From NCBI GenBank assembly GCA_964244725.1, contig CAXTJQ010000001.1:372001-436000 (forward strand): a stretch of DNA of 64,000 nt, given 5' to 3'. The position numbers and the translations under genes are program-made. This document shows, one piece after another, positions 41,049 through 49,926 of this stretch. This DNA comes from Kumtagia sp964244725. GTDB lineage: Bacteria; Pseudomonadota; Alphaproteobacteria; Rhizobiales; Rhizobiaceae. The notes beneath the pieces were generated by a model. That model saw only the letters and a list, made by a program, of their open reading frames with translations, did not search any database and was not told where the DNA came from. The first letter of the stretch is position 1, and every line of letters starts with the position of its first letter.

Positions 41049-41738
41049 ATGTACAAGCAATTGATGGCCCTGCTGCGGGGACACGGCCACGAGGCGGGCG
41101 AGAGGATCGTCGACCGCAATGCCCTCGTGATCCTGCGCCAGCAGATCCGCGATTGCGCCGATGCGATCGACGCCGCCCGCAAGGCCGTCGCGATCGCCAT
41201 GGCGCAGAACGAGCAGGACGGCGCGCAATTCGAGAAACTGGCGGCGCGCATCGACGATCTCGAGCAGCGCGCGGTCGCCGCGCTCGACCAAGGTCAGGAC
41301 GCGCTGGCGCGGGAAGCGGCGGAGGCGATCGCTCTGCTGGAGGACGAACGCGACGCATCCCGCGAAGCGCAGGCGCGATGCGCGGCCGAGATCGACCGGC
41401 TGAAGCGCATCGTGCGGGCCTCCGAGATGCGGTTGCGCGAGTTGCAGCGCGGCCAGCGGCTGGCCCAGGCCAACGACGCGACCCAGCGCCTGCGCGAAAC
41501 GGCATCCGGATCGAGCCTCTCGGCGCTCAAGGATGCCGAGGCGACCCTCTCGCGCCTGAGGTCGCGCCAGGCGCGCATCGACGCCACCGCTTCGGCCATC
41601 GCCGAGATGGAGCAGTCCTCCGGTCCGTCCGCGCTCAGCGAGAAACTCGCCGCCGCCGGCTGCGGCGCGCCGCTCCGGACGAGCGCCGACGCCGTGCTCG
41701 AAAGACTGGTCAGGCGGGCCAACCGCACGACCGCCTGA
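41049..41738 (+). CDS. pspA: PspA/IM30-family envelope-stress protein
   Basis: A 229-residue, almost entirely helical and coiled-coil protein. The N-terminal MYKQLMALLRGHGHEAGERI and DRNALVILRQQIRDCADAI match the PspA/IM30 (ESCRT-III-like) family, which coats damaged inner membrane. The start is the ATG right after three operator repeats; the upstream part of the open frame is promoter DNA. It is followed by yiaAB and a strong hairpin, making a two-gene operon. PspF is absent, so control differs from the enterobacterial phage-shock system. Confidence 0.87.
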   Translation: MYKQLMALLRGHGHEAGERIVDRNALVILRQQIRDCADAIDAARKAVAIAMAQNEQDGAQFEKLAARIDDLEQRAVAALDQGQDALAREAAEAIALLEDERDASREAQARCAAEIDRLKRIVRASEMRLRELQRGQRLAQANDATQRLRETASGSSLSALKDAEATLSRLRSRQARIDATASAIAEMEQSSGPSALSEKLAAAGCGAPLRTSADAVLERLVRRANRTTA

Positions 41739-41789
41739 ACTGCATGGCGAACGCCGTTTCCAACCCAACCCCAAAGCAGGAACACGAAA

Positions 41790-42071
41790 ATGTCCAACTC
41801 CTACGCACCGAAAGACTCCAACGCCTGGAAGACGTTCACCCTGGCGAGCTTTGCCCTCTCCACCGCCATGATGGCCGGCGGCATCTACTTCCTGGAGGCG
41901 AGCTTCGCCGCCAAGGGCTTCTATGCGATGGCCGCGATCATGCTGGTCCACACCGCGATCGCCGCGACCAAGACCCTGCGCGACGCCGAGGAATCGAATC
42001 GCTTCATCAACCGCATCGAGGACGCCAAGACCGAGAAGCTGCTGATGGACATCAATCGCGGCGACGCCTGA
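41790..42071 (+). CDS. YiaA/YiaB-family inner-membrane protein
   Basis: A 93-residue protein with two transmembrane helices (FTLASFALSTAMMAGGIYFL and FYAMAAIMLVHTAIAATKTL), the YiaAB two-helix domain, then a charged tail. It follows pspA by 51 bases. Two-helix membrane partners commonly accompany PspA-like proteins, so it may recruit PspA to the membrane; that is inference. Confidence 0.85.
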   Translation: MSNSYAPKDSNAWKTFTLASFALSTAMMAGGIYFLEASFAAKGFYAMAAIMLVHTAIAATKTLRDAEESNRFINRIEDAKTEKLLMDINRGDA

Positions 42072-42079
42072 CGGGAGCC

Positions 42080-42115
42080 GCGCGCGGGCCGGCGCCGAAA
42101 GTCCGGCCCGCGCGC
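42080..42115 (+). terminator. Strong hairpin after the pspA-yiaAB operon
   Basis: A perfect 13-bp stem, GCGCGCGGGCCGG paired with CCGGCCCGCGCGC, with a 10-base loop, starts 9 bases after the yiaAB stop. It lacks a long T-run but is the strongest hairpin in the area. Confidence 0.6.
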
Positions 42116-42187
42116 TCTCAAGTCGAGCGACGGAAAATTCTTTAAGCCCTGCCATGTATATGGATGGAAAGGTCAATGGGTATCGCC

Positions 42188-45100
42188 ATGAGCACGCATC
42201 TGATGACGTCACGGCGTTTCGCGCCGCTGTTCTGGACGCAATTCCTCTCCGCCTTTAACGACAATTTCCTGAAGAACACACTGGTCTTCCTGATCCTGTT
42301 CACGCTGGCCGCCGACGACGCGGCCGCGCTGGTAACGCTGGCCGGCGCGATCTTCATGGCGCCGTTCCTGCTGCTGTCGGCGCTCGGCGGCGAGCTCGCC
42401 GACCGTTTCGACAAGGCGCTGGTCGCGCGGCGTCTGAAATTCGCCGAGATCTTCACCGCGGCGATCGCGGTCGCGGGCATTGCGCTGTCGTCGATTCCGC
42501 TGCTGCTGGCCGCATTGCTCATGTTCGGCGTTGTCTCGGCGCTGTTCGGGCCGATCAAATACGGCATCCTGCCCGACCACCTCGACAAGAAGGACCTGCC
42601 CAAGGCGAATGCCTGGATCGAGGCCGCCACCTTCGCCGCGATCCTCGGCGGCACCATCGTCGGCGGCGTCTTTTCGGCCGACGGCATCAGCGTGATGGTG
42701 TTCGGGCCGATGATGATGGTCCTGGCGGTCGGCTGCTGGGCGATCAGCCGCTACATCCCCTCGACGGGCCAGGCCGCGCCGCATCTCGTCATCGACAGGA
42801 ATGTCTTCCGCTCGACGTGGCGTCTCGTGCGCGAGTTGCGCACCGATACGCGCACGTGGCGCGGCGCGCTGATGACATCGTGGTTCTGGTTGGTCGGCGC
42901 GATCGTCCTGTCCGTTCTCCCCACGCTGGTCAAGACCGTCCTCGGCGGCGACGAAATGGCCGTCACCGCCTATCTCGGCGTCTTCGCCGTGTCGATCGGC
43001 GTCGGCTCCGCGCTCGCCGCCTGGATGTCGCAGGGCCGCATCGTTCTCCTGCTGGCGCCGATCGGCACGGCGCTGATGGCGCTCTTCGGCCTCGATCTCG
43101 CCTTCGCGATTGCGGACGCGCAGGCCTTCGCGCAGGCCGAAACGCTCGGCGCGTTCTTTGCGCGCCCGAACACCATCAGGGTTGCGATCGATCTCGCCGG
43201 AATGGCGATCGCCGGCGCGTTTCTGGTCGTGCCGACCTTCGCCGCCATCCAGGCCTGGGCGCCCGAGGACAGGCGCGCCCGGGTCATGGCCGCCGTCAGC
43301 GTCGTCAACGCCGGTTTCATGACGGTCGGCGGCGGCGTTGTCGCGGCGATCCAGGCGGCCGGCGTCTCGCTCGCCGCGATCCTCTTCGGCCTTGCGGCGC
43401 TTAACGCCGTCGGGGCCTGGCTGATGCTGAAATACCTGCCGACCAATCCGTTCCGCGATTTCATCTCGATCTTCTTCCGCGCTTTCCATCGCCTGGAGGT
43501 GGTGGGCATGGAGAACCTGCGCGCGGCCGGCAAGGCCCCGATTCTGGCGCTCAACCATGTCAGCTTCCTCGACGGTCCGCTGGCCCTGGCGCTGACCGAC
43601 GACGAGCCGGTCTTCGCCATCGACTACACGATCGCTCAGGCCTGGTGGGTCAAGCCGTTCCTCAGGATGACCCGCGCGCTGCCGCTCAACCCGGCCAAGC
43701 CGATGTCGACCCGCACCCTGATCAAGGTCGTGCAGGGCGGCGATCCGCTGGTGATCTTCCCGGAGGGCCGCATCACGGTGACCGGCGGCCTGATGAAAGT
43801 CTATGACGGCGCGGCGATGGTCGCCGACAAGACCGGCTCGATGGTCGTGCCGGTCCGCATCGAGGGGCTGGAGAAAAGCTACTTCTCGCGCCTGACGGCG
43901 CTGCATGTGCGCCGCCAGCTCTTCCCGAAGGTGAAGGTGACGATCCTGCCTCCGGTCCGGCTCGAGGTCGATCCGGAACTGAAGGGCCGCAAGCGCCGCG
44001 CGGCGGCCGGCGCGGCTCTTTACCAGGTCATGTCGGACCTCGTCTTCCGCACCCAGGATGTCGACCAGACCATCCTGCAGAAGATCATCCAGACCGCGAC
44101 CGACCGCGGGATGGGCCTGCTCGCCGTCGAGGACCCGATCGCCGGCAAGCTCAGCTACGGCAAACTGCTGACCGCCGCCGCCGTGCTCGGCGAGAAGTTC
44201 CGCACGCTGTTCCCCGACCAGGGCACGCTCGGCCTGATGCTGCCCAACGCCAACGGCTCCTGCGCCACGCTGCTCGGAATCATGTCGGCGGGCAAGGTCC
44301 CGGCCATGATCAACTTCACCGCGGGCGCGGCCAACATCCTGTCGGCGTGCAAGGCGGCGGAGGTCAAGACGATCCTGTCGTCGCGCGCGTTCGTCGAGCA
44401 GGCCAAGCTCGGTCCCGTCGTCGACGAACTCGCCAAATCCGTGAAGCTTGTCTGGCTCGACGATCTGCGCAAGACGATCGGTTGGACGGACAGATTGCTC
44501 GGCCTGTGGCGCAAGACGAAGCCGCGCGTCGCCCGCAAGGCGGACGACTGGGCGGTCATCATGTTCACCTCCGGTTCGGAGGGCGCGCCGAAGGGCGTCG
44601 TGCTCACCCACCGCAACATCCTGGCCAACGCCGCGCAGGCCGCCTCGCGGATCGACTTCCATTCCGGCGACAAGGTCTTCAACGTCCTGCCGATCTTCCA
44701 CTCTTTCGGCCTGACCGCGGGCACGGTCCTACCGCTGATGTCCGGCGTGCCGGTCTATTTCTACCCGTCGCCGCTCCACTACCGGATCATCCCGGAACTC
44801 GTCTACGGCTCGAACGCGACCATCATCTTCGGCACCGACACCTTCCTCGGCGGCTACGCGCGCACCGCCCACCCCTACGATTTCCGCTCCGTCCGCTACG
44901 CCTTCGCCGGCGCCGAGCCGGTCAAGGCCTCGACGCGCGAGACGTATATGGAGAAGTTCGGGGTGCGCATCCTGGAGGGCTACGGCGTGACCGAAACCGC
45001 GCCGGTCATCTCCATCAACACGCCCATGTACAACAGGTCCGGCACGGTCGGCAAAATCATGCCCGGCATGGAGTACAAGCTCGAGCCGGTGCCGGGAGTC

Positions 45101-45598
45101 GACGAAGGCGGACGGCTGCATGTTCGCGGACCCAACATCATGGCCGGCTATCTGCGGGCCGAGAACCCGGGCGTGCTCGAAGCGCCTGAAGGCGGCTGGC
45201 ACGACACGGGCGACATCGTCCAGATCGACGAAGGCGGCTTCGTGACGATCCGCGGCCGCGCCAAGCGCTTCGCCAAGATCGCCGGCGAGATGATCTCGCT
45301 TGCCGCCGTCGAGGCCTTGGCGGGCCAGCTCTGGAAGGGCGCGCTCTCGGCGGTCGGCTCGATCCCCGACGCCCGGAAGGGCGAGAGACTGGTGCTCCTG
45401 ACCGAAGCGGAAGGCGCGACCCGCGCGGAACTGCTCGCTTTCGCCAAGGCCAACGGGGCGATGGACCTGATGGTGCCGGCGGAGGTTCGCGTGGTTCGCA
45501 AGGTCCCGGTGCTCGGTTCCGGCAAGGTCGATTTCGCCGGCGTCACCCGCATGGCGCGCGGCGAGGACGAGGCCGGCGCCATGACCAGGGCGGCCTGA
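42188..45598 (+). CDS. aas: Acyl-[ACP]-phospholipid O-acyltransferase (LplT-PlsC-Aas fusion)
   Basis: A three-part membrane enzyme of about 1136 residues for lysophospholipid recycling. Residues 1-410 are an LplT-like MFS flippase (PLFWTQFLSAFNDNFLKNTL). About 430-640 is a PlsC acyltransferase with the HX4D motif in NHVSFLDG and IFPEGRITVTGG. About 650-1130 is an AMP-binding acyl-ACP synthetase with MFTSGSEGAPKGVVLTHRN and RILEGYGVTETAPV. Several in-frame ATGs precede the conserved MSTHLMTSRRFAPLFW start; 42164 and 42176 are alternatives. The fused form lets one polypeptide import, activate and re-acylate. Confidence 0.92.
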   Translation: MSTHLMTSRRFAPLFWTQFLSAFNDNFLKNTLVFLILFTLAADDAAALVTLAGAIFMAPFLLLSALGGELADRFDKALVARRLKFAEIFTAAIAVAGIALSSIPLLLAALLMFGVVSALFGPIKYGILPDHLDKKDLPKANAWIEAATFAAILGGTIVGGVFSADGISVMVFGPMMMVLAVGCWAISRYIPSTGQAAPHLVIDRNVFRSTWRLVRELRTDTRTWRGALMTSWFWLVGAIVLSVLPTLVKTVLGGDEMAVTAYLGVFAVSIGVGSALAAWMSQGRIVLLLAPIGTALMALFGLDLAFAIADAQAFAQAETLGAFFARPNTIRVAIDLAGMAIAGAFLVVPTFAAIQAWAPEDRRARVMAAVSVVNAGFMTVGGGVVAAIQAAGVSLAAILFGLAALNAVGAWLMLKYLPTNPFRDFISIFFRAFHRLEVVGMENLRAAGKAPILALNHVSFLDGPLALALTDDEPVFAIDYTIAQAWWVKPFLRMTRALPLNPAKPMSTRTLIKVVQGGDPLVIFPEGRITVTGGLMKVYDGAAMVADKTGSMVVPVRIEGLEKSYFSRLTALHVRRQLFPKVKVTILPPVRLEVDPELKGRKRRAAAGAALYQVMSDLVFRTQDVDQTILQKIIQTATDRGMGLLAVEDPIAGKLSYGKLLTAAAVLGEKFRTLFPDQGTLGLMLPNANGSCATLLGIMSAGKVPAMINFTAGAANILSACKAAEVKTILSSRAFVEQAKLGPVVDELAKSVKLVWLDDLRKTIGWTDRLLGLWRKTKPRVARKADDWAVIMFTSGSEGAPKGVVLTHRNILANAAQAASRIDFHSGDKVFNVLPIFHSFGLTAGTVLPLMSGVPVYFYPSPLHYRIIPELVYGSNATIIFGTDTFLGGYARTAHPYDFRSVRYAFAGAEPVKASTRETYMEKFGVRILEGYGVTETAPVISINTPMYNRSGTVGKIMPGMEYKLEPVPGVDEGGRLHVRGPNIMAGYLRAENPGVLEAPEGGWHDTGDIVQIDEGGFVTIRGRAKRFAKIAGEMISLAAVEALAGQLWKGALSAVGSIPDARKGERLVLLTEAEGATRAELLAFAKANGAMDLMVPAEVRVVRKVPVLGSGKVDFAGVTRMARGEDEAGAMTRAA

Positions 45599-45634
45599 AC
45601 CGGCGCGTCGGCTTTGCGTTGGCGTTGCCCGCCG

Positions 45635-45660
45635 GCGCCTGTTATCAGGCGCGAGATTTT
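45635..45660 (+). terminator. Intrinsic terminator after aas
   Basis: GCGCCTG-TTAT-CAGGCGC, a 7-bp stem with a 4-base loop, is followed by GAGATTTT. It is 36 bases after the aas stop. Confidence 0.55.
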
Positions 45661-45692
45661 GTCGCGACGATGAACGTGAACGGATTTGCGCA

Positions 45693-46997
45693 ATGACCAA
45701 TGTCGCGCTGACCGGCCTGGCGCGTGATCTCGCCGCCCGGGCCGAGGCCGGCCGGCCGATCCGCATGGGCGTCATCGGTTCCGGCGAAATGGGCACCGAT
45801 CTCGTTACCCAGGGCATGCTCATGAAGGGCGTCGAGGTCTGCGCGGTCTCGACGCGCCGCCCGCACACCGCCCGCGAGGCGATCCGCATCGCCTATGGCG
45901 ACGACGCCAGGGCGGCCGAGGCCGACACCCAATCCACGGTGACGGCGGCGATCGAGGCGGGCCGCATCGCCATCACCTCGAACGAAACCCTCGTCGCCAA
46001 CCCGCTGATCGACGTGGTCATCGACGCCACCGGCAAGCCCGGCGTCGCCGCCGATTTCGACCTGATGGCGATGCAGCACGGCAAGCACGTCGTGATGATG
46101 AACGTGGAGGCCGATGTCACCATCGGTCGCTACCTCAAGCACGAAGCCGACCGGCTCGGGGTGATCTATTCGGTCGGAGCGGGCGACGAACCGTCGAGTT
46201 GCATGGAACTCATCGAGTTCGCTTCGGCTCTGGGCTATACGATCGTCTCGGCCGGCAAGGGCAAGAACAACCCGCTCAACCACGACGCCGTGCCCGACAA
46301 CTACCGCGCCGAGGCCGAGCGCCGCAACATGAACCCGCGCATGCTGGTCGAGTTCGTCGACGGGTCCAAGACAATGGTCGAGATGGCGGCGATCGCCAAC
46401 GCGACCGGCCTGGTGCCCGACATCGCGGGCATGCATGGCCCGAAGGCCGACCGCGACGATCTCGCCAAGGTCCTGATCCCGCGCGCCGACGGCGGCATCC
46501 TGACGCGCAAGGGCGTGGTCGACTACACGGTGGGCAAGGGCGTCGCGCCCGGCGTCTTCGTCATCGTCGAGGCGACGCATCCGCGCATCGTCGAGCGCAT
46601 GGACGATTTGCATGTCGGCAAGGGGCCGTACTACGCCTTTTTCCGGCCCTATCACCTGACCTCGCTCGAGGTGCCGCTGACCGCCGCGCGCATCATGCTT
46701 TATGGCAAGCCGGACATGGTGCCGCTGCCCTATCCCGTGGCCGAGGTCTGCGCCGTGGCCAAGCGCGCGCTGAAGCCCGGCGAGCGCTTCGATGCGATCG
46801 GCGAGACCTGCTACAGGTCCTTCACCATGGCGGCGGCGGACGCCCGTTCGAAAGGCGCGGTGCCGGTGGGGTTGCTGGAGGGAGGAACGGTTCTGACGCC
46901 TGTCGTCAAGGGCGAATTGCTGACGACGCAAAACGCCGCCCCGGACCGGAGCACCAACCTCTACCGCCTGCGCGTCCTGCAGGATGCGATGAAATGA
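45693..46997 (+). CDS. NAD(P)-dependent oxidoreductase with homoserine-dehydrogenase-like and SAF domains
   Basis: A 434-residue protein. A Rossmann dinucleotide-binding motif (GVIGSGEMGTDLV, about residue 26) is followed by a homoserine-dehydrogenase-like region (VIDATGKPGVAADFDL, SVGAGDEPSSCMELIEFA). The C-terminal 90 residues look like an SAF (antifreeze-like) domain (VPLPYPVAEVCAVAKRAL, then LEGGTVLTPVVKGELLTTQN). Proteins of this architecture occur in sugar or sugar-acid catabolic clusters of rhizobia. No catabolic partners are next to it, so the substrate is unknown. It is an isolated gene between aas and vapBC. Confidence 0.8.
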   Translation: MTNVALTGLARDLAARAEAGRPIRMGVIGSGEMGTDLVTQGMLMKGVEVCAVSTRRPHTAREAIRIAYGDDARAAEADTQSTVTAAIEAGRIAITSNETLVANPLIDVVIDATGKPGVAADFDLMAMQHGKHVVMMNVEADVTIGRYLKHEADRLGVIYSVGAGDEPSSCMELIEFASALGYTIVSAGKGKNNPLNHDAVPDNYRAEAERRNMNPRMLVEFVDGSKTMVEMAAIANATGLVPDIAGMHGPKADRDDLAKVLIPRADGGILTRKGVVDYTVGKGVAPGVFVIVEATHPRIVERMDDLHVGKGPYYAFFRPYHLTSLEVPLTAARIMLYGKPDMVPLPYPVAEVCAVAKRALKPGERFDAIGETCYRSFTMAAADARSKGAVPVGLLEGGTVLTPVVKGELLTTQNAAPDRSTNLYRLRVLQDAMK

Positions 46998-47025
46998 AAA
47001 TCCGAAAGCTGTAAGCGACAGTCGG

Positions 47026-47054
47026 ATGATATACATTTTTGAAATGTATATCAT
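47026..47054. promoter_or_regulatory. VapB operator
   Basis: ATGATATACAT-N7-ATGTATATCAT is a perfect 11-bp inverted repeat ending 10 bases before the vapB ATG. It is an AT-rich island in GC-rich DNA and the expected site for autoregulation by a VapBC complex. Confidence 0.75.
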
Positions 47055-47064
47055 GGAGGCTTGA

Positions 47065-47295
47065 ATGCGCGTTTCCAAATGGGGCAACAGCCTTGCCGTG
47101 CGAGTCCCCGGCGTTTTGGTCGAAGCGCTCGAATTGAAGGAAGGAGACGAGATCGATCTGCACGTTGCGCAGAAGGACGAGTTCGGCGTTTCGCGCAAGC
47201 CGACGCAAGAGGAGCTTGTCGAACGCCTTCGCAAATATCGCGGTTTGATCCCGGCGGACATCAAATTCGACCGGGAAGAGGCGAATGCCCGCTGA
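47065..47295 (+). CDS. vapB: VapB/MazE-type antitoxin (AbrB fold)
   Basis: A 76-residue antitoxin. The AbrB swapped-hairpin DNA-binding domain (MRVSKWGNSLAVRVPGVLVE, LELKEGDEIDLHV) is followed by a toxin-binding tail with ELVERLRKYRGLIPADIKFD. GGAGG lies 7 bases before the ATG. It overlaps the PIN toxin gene by 11 bases. Confidence 0.88.
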   Translation: MRVSKWGNSLAVRVPGVLVEALELKEGDEIDLHVAQKDEFGVSRKPTQEELVERLRKYRGLIPADIKFDREEANAR

Positions 47296-47698
47296 CGCAT
47301 CGCGCGTCTTCTTTGACAGCAACACGCTTCTTTATCTCATCTCTGACGACACGAAAAAGGCCGAGCGAACGGCAAGCCGGCTTCTCGACGGTGGCGTCAT
47401 AAGCGTTCAGGTATTGAACGAGTTCGTCAACGTCGCCAGGCAAAAGCACCGTCTGAGGGTCGGCGCTATCCGCCCAATGCTCGCCGATCTTATTGAAGCG
47501 GCTGACCGTGTTCCGGTGACTTTGGCAATCCACGAGCGCGGCCTCGACCTCATCGAACGCCACAATTTTTCGACCTGCGACGCGATGATCGCCGCCGCCG
47601 CGCTCGACTCCAACTGTCATCGTCTGCTCAGCGAGGACATGCATCACGGATTGCTCGTCGATGGCGCGCTTCGCATCGAGAACCCGTTCCTCGCCTGA
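47285..47698 (+). CDS. vapC: PIN-domain ribonuclease toxin
   Basis: A 137-residue VapC-type toxin. The acidic catalytic residues are visible: Asp in VFFDSNTLLYLIS, Glu in VLNEFVNVARQKH, and Asp in FSTCDAMIAAAALDSNC, with LLSEDMHHG near the end. It probably cleaves RNA and is neutralised by the overlapping antitoxin. It converges on proC with no intergenic space. Confidence 0.88.
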   Translation: MPADASRVFFDSNTLLYLISDDTKKAERTASRLLDGGVISVQVLNEFVNVARQKHRLRVGAIRPMLADLIEAADRVPVTLAIHERGLDLIERHNFSTCDAMIAAAALDSNCHRLLSEDMHHGLLVDGALRIENPFLA

Positions 47699-48514
47699 TC
47701 ACTTCGCCAGTTCGACCGAGCGCTTCCGCGCCGCCTCGACTGCTTCCGTCACCAGCGCCTCCAGCCTGCCTCCGTCCATGAAGACCGCCAGCGCTGCGGC
47801 CGTCGTGCCGTTCGGGCTGGTCACCTGCGCGCGCAGCTCGCCTGGCTCGTCGGCGCTCTCCTTGGCCAGGTTGGCGGCGCCATAGACCGTCTGGATGGCG
47901 AGAAGCTTGGCGGTGGCGGCCGGCAGTCCAGCTTTTTGCCCGGCCGCGGTCAGGCATTCGATGAAGTGGAAGACATAGGCCGGTCCGGAGCCGGAAACGG
48001 CGGTGACGGCGTCCATCTGGTCCTCGCTGTCGAGCGTCACGACCGCGCCGCTGGTCGCCAGCAGTTCCTCCACGAACCGCAGACGGTCTGTCGAAACGTG
48101 TGGATTGGCGTAAAGCGCCATCATGCCCATGCCGATCGAAGCCGGGGTGTTGGGCATGCAGCGGACGATCGCGGCGTCGTCGCCGAGGATGTCCATTAAG
48201 GTGGCGATCCTCGCGCCGGCCGCAATGCTGAGGAAGACCGTCCCGCCGCCGGCGAAACGCCTGTAGCCGGCGGTCACGTCGCGGATGACCTGCGGCTTGA
48301 CCGCAAGGATGACGAGCAGCGGCGCGAGGTCCGCCGGCAGCTCGTTTTGGCTTTCGTAGACCTGCGAACCGAGACCCCTGGCGCGTTCGCGCAAATCGTC
48401 GTTCGGCTCGACGACGAAGGTTTCCCCGGCCACCAGATGGCCCGATTTCAGCCAGCCCGAAAGCATGGCGTAACCCATGTTGCCGCAACCGACGAGAACC
48501 ACCTGGATCGACAT
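47699..48514 (-). CDS. proC: Pyrroline-5-carboxylate reductase
   Basis: Last step of proline biosynthesis: reduces 1-pyrroline-5-carboxylate with NAD(P)H. The 271-residue product has the dinucleotide motif VVLVGCGNMGYAML and the family signatures ILAVKPQVIRDV, VRCMPNTPASIGMGM and VSGSGPAYVFHFIECL, and TSPNGTTAAALAVF. GGGAG lies 7 bases before the ATG at 48514, preferred over an ATG 21 bases upstream. Confidence 0.94.
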   Translation of the reverse strand: MSIQVVLVGCGNMGYAMLSGWLKSGHLVAGETFVVEPNDDLRERARGLGSQVYESQNELPADLAPLLVILAVKPQVIRDVTAGYRRFAGGGTVFLSIAAGARIATLMDILGDDAAIVRCMPNTPASIGMGMMALYANPHVSTDRLRFVEELLATSGAVVTLDSEDQMDAVTAVSGSGPAYVFHFIECLTAAGQKAGLPAATAKLLAIQTVYGAANLAKESADEPGELRAQVTSPNGTTAAALAVFMDGGRLEALVTEAVEAARKRSVELAK

Positions 48515-48567
48515 CGAGCGACTCCCGAGCGCCATTCGGCGGTGGCAAATTCATCCGCCGATGCCCT

Positions 48568-49926
48568 CTAGCCGGGAAAGCCGTCCGCGCCAAGCGGCTC
48601 TGCCCGGTGTCGGTCCGGCCTGTGCGCCACGATCGGGAAGCGCGCCGCCATGCGCAGCCCGATGATGCCGAACACGAAGAACAGCCAGACCGGGTCGGCG
48701 CGCCTGAAGAAGAAGCTTTCGAGGAAGGCGTTGAGCGCCGTGAACATCAGGATCATAAGGAAAAGATCGCCGAGCAGGATGTTCTCGCGCAGCCGCGGGA
48801 TGCGCATGTAGTCGATCACGGGCGCGACCAGGAACGTCCAGCTCGCGACGGCGAGCGCCGGCAGCCCCATGACCACGGCGATGTCGAGATAGCCGTCATG
48901 GCCATGGACGATGTCGCGGATGTCCCATTCGCGGTCGAAGGGCTGGTTCATGCTTTCCAGGAACGGCGTGCCCCAGAAGCTTTCGTAGCCGTAGCCGAGC
49001 CAAGGCCGCTGCGCGATCATCTCGCCGGCGAAGGCCCACAGCGTCGTGCGTCCGGTATAGGTCAGTCCGGGGAAATACTCCGCCGCGAGGTGCTGCAGCG
49101 CCGGGATGAAGACGATGCCGAGCGTTGCCAGCGCGGTGCCGGCGATGACCGTCCAGAACAGCAGCGCCGTGATCCAGCGCACGCCGAAGAGCCCCGGCGC
49201 GGCCACGACGACCATCGCCACCGGCACCAGCCCGGCGGTGGTCTTGGAGCCCGTGTGCAGCATGAAGATCATGGCCGCGCCGAACAACAGCGCCCCCCGC
49301 CACCGGCTGCCGCGTCGAAACAGGTAGAGGCCGCAGAAGCCGAGGCAGGCCATGATCGGCCCGGCGATGTTCTTGTGCGTGAAGACGCCCCGCCACAGGC
49401 CGGCATGCTCCGGTTCCTGCGATGCGGTGGTGTGGATTGCCTCGTTGGGAAACAGCAAGAGCCCGATGTAGCAGAGCGCGACGACCATCAGCCCGCTCGC
49501 GCCCATCGCGCTCGACAGCCCGTCCGCGTCGCGCGGGATCGCCAGGATCGTGCCGACCACCAGGATGCCGATGATCGTGAACGACGCGGCGCGCAACGCC
49601 GCCGCCGGGTCGGTCGCGTTGGCGACCGACAGCAGCATCAAGCCGATCAGCAGCATCATCGACGCGCTGAACAGCGCCGAGATCACGCGCTGCGGCGCAA
49701 ACAGCGCCAGCGAGACCACCGACGCGAGGCCGAGCCCGCCATAGCCGAGCTGGTTGACGATGTTGCCGCCGCCGGTAGTGACCGAGCCCGACGGGTTGAA
49801 CGGCTCAAACGAGATCATCAGCGCCGAAAACAGGATCGTCGCGACTGCCGTCGGCGCCCTAGGACCGACTAGCGCCGCGGCGAAATGCGTCGCGTCAGTT
49901 CTTTTCGGCCTGGCGATACTGTTCAT
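48568..49926 (-). CDS. O-antigen ligase/polymerase family protein (ExoQ/WaaL-like)
   Basis: An integral membrane protein of 452 residues with about ten to eleven transmembrane segments. A large loop carries the Wzy_C pattern: GLTYTGRTTLWAFAGEMIAQ, RPWLGYGYESFWG and HGHDGYLDIAVVMGLP with the conserved His. It probably polymerises or ligates the polysaccharide made by this cluster. The start at 49926 (or ATG 6 bases earlier) lies inside the preceding glycosyltransferase gene, overlapping it by 32 bases. Confidence 0.87.
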   Translation of the reverse strand: MNSIARPKRTDATHFAAALVGPRAPTAVATILFSALMISFEPFNPSGSVTTGGGNIVNQLGYGGLGLASVVSLALFAPQRVISALFSASMMLLIGLMLLSVANATDPAAALRAASFTIIGILVVGTILAIPRDADGLSSAMGASGLMVVALCYIGLLLFPNEAIHTTASQEPEHAGLWRGVFTHKNIAGPIMACLGFCGLYLFRRGSRWRGALLFGAAMIFMLHTGSKTTAGLVPVAMVVVAAPGLFGVRWITALLFWTVIAGTALATLGIVFIPALQHLAAEYFPGLTYTGRTTLWAFAGEMIAQRPWLGYGYESFWGTPFLESMNQPFDREWDIRDIVHGHDGYLDIAVVMGLPALAVASWTFLVAPVIDYMRIPRLRENILLGDLFLMILMFTALNAFLESFFFRRADPVWLFFVFGIIGLRMAARFPIVAHRPDRHRAEPLGADGFPG

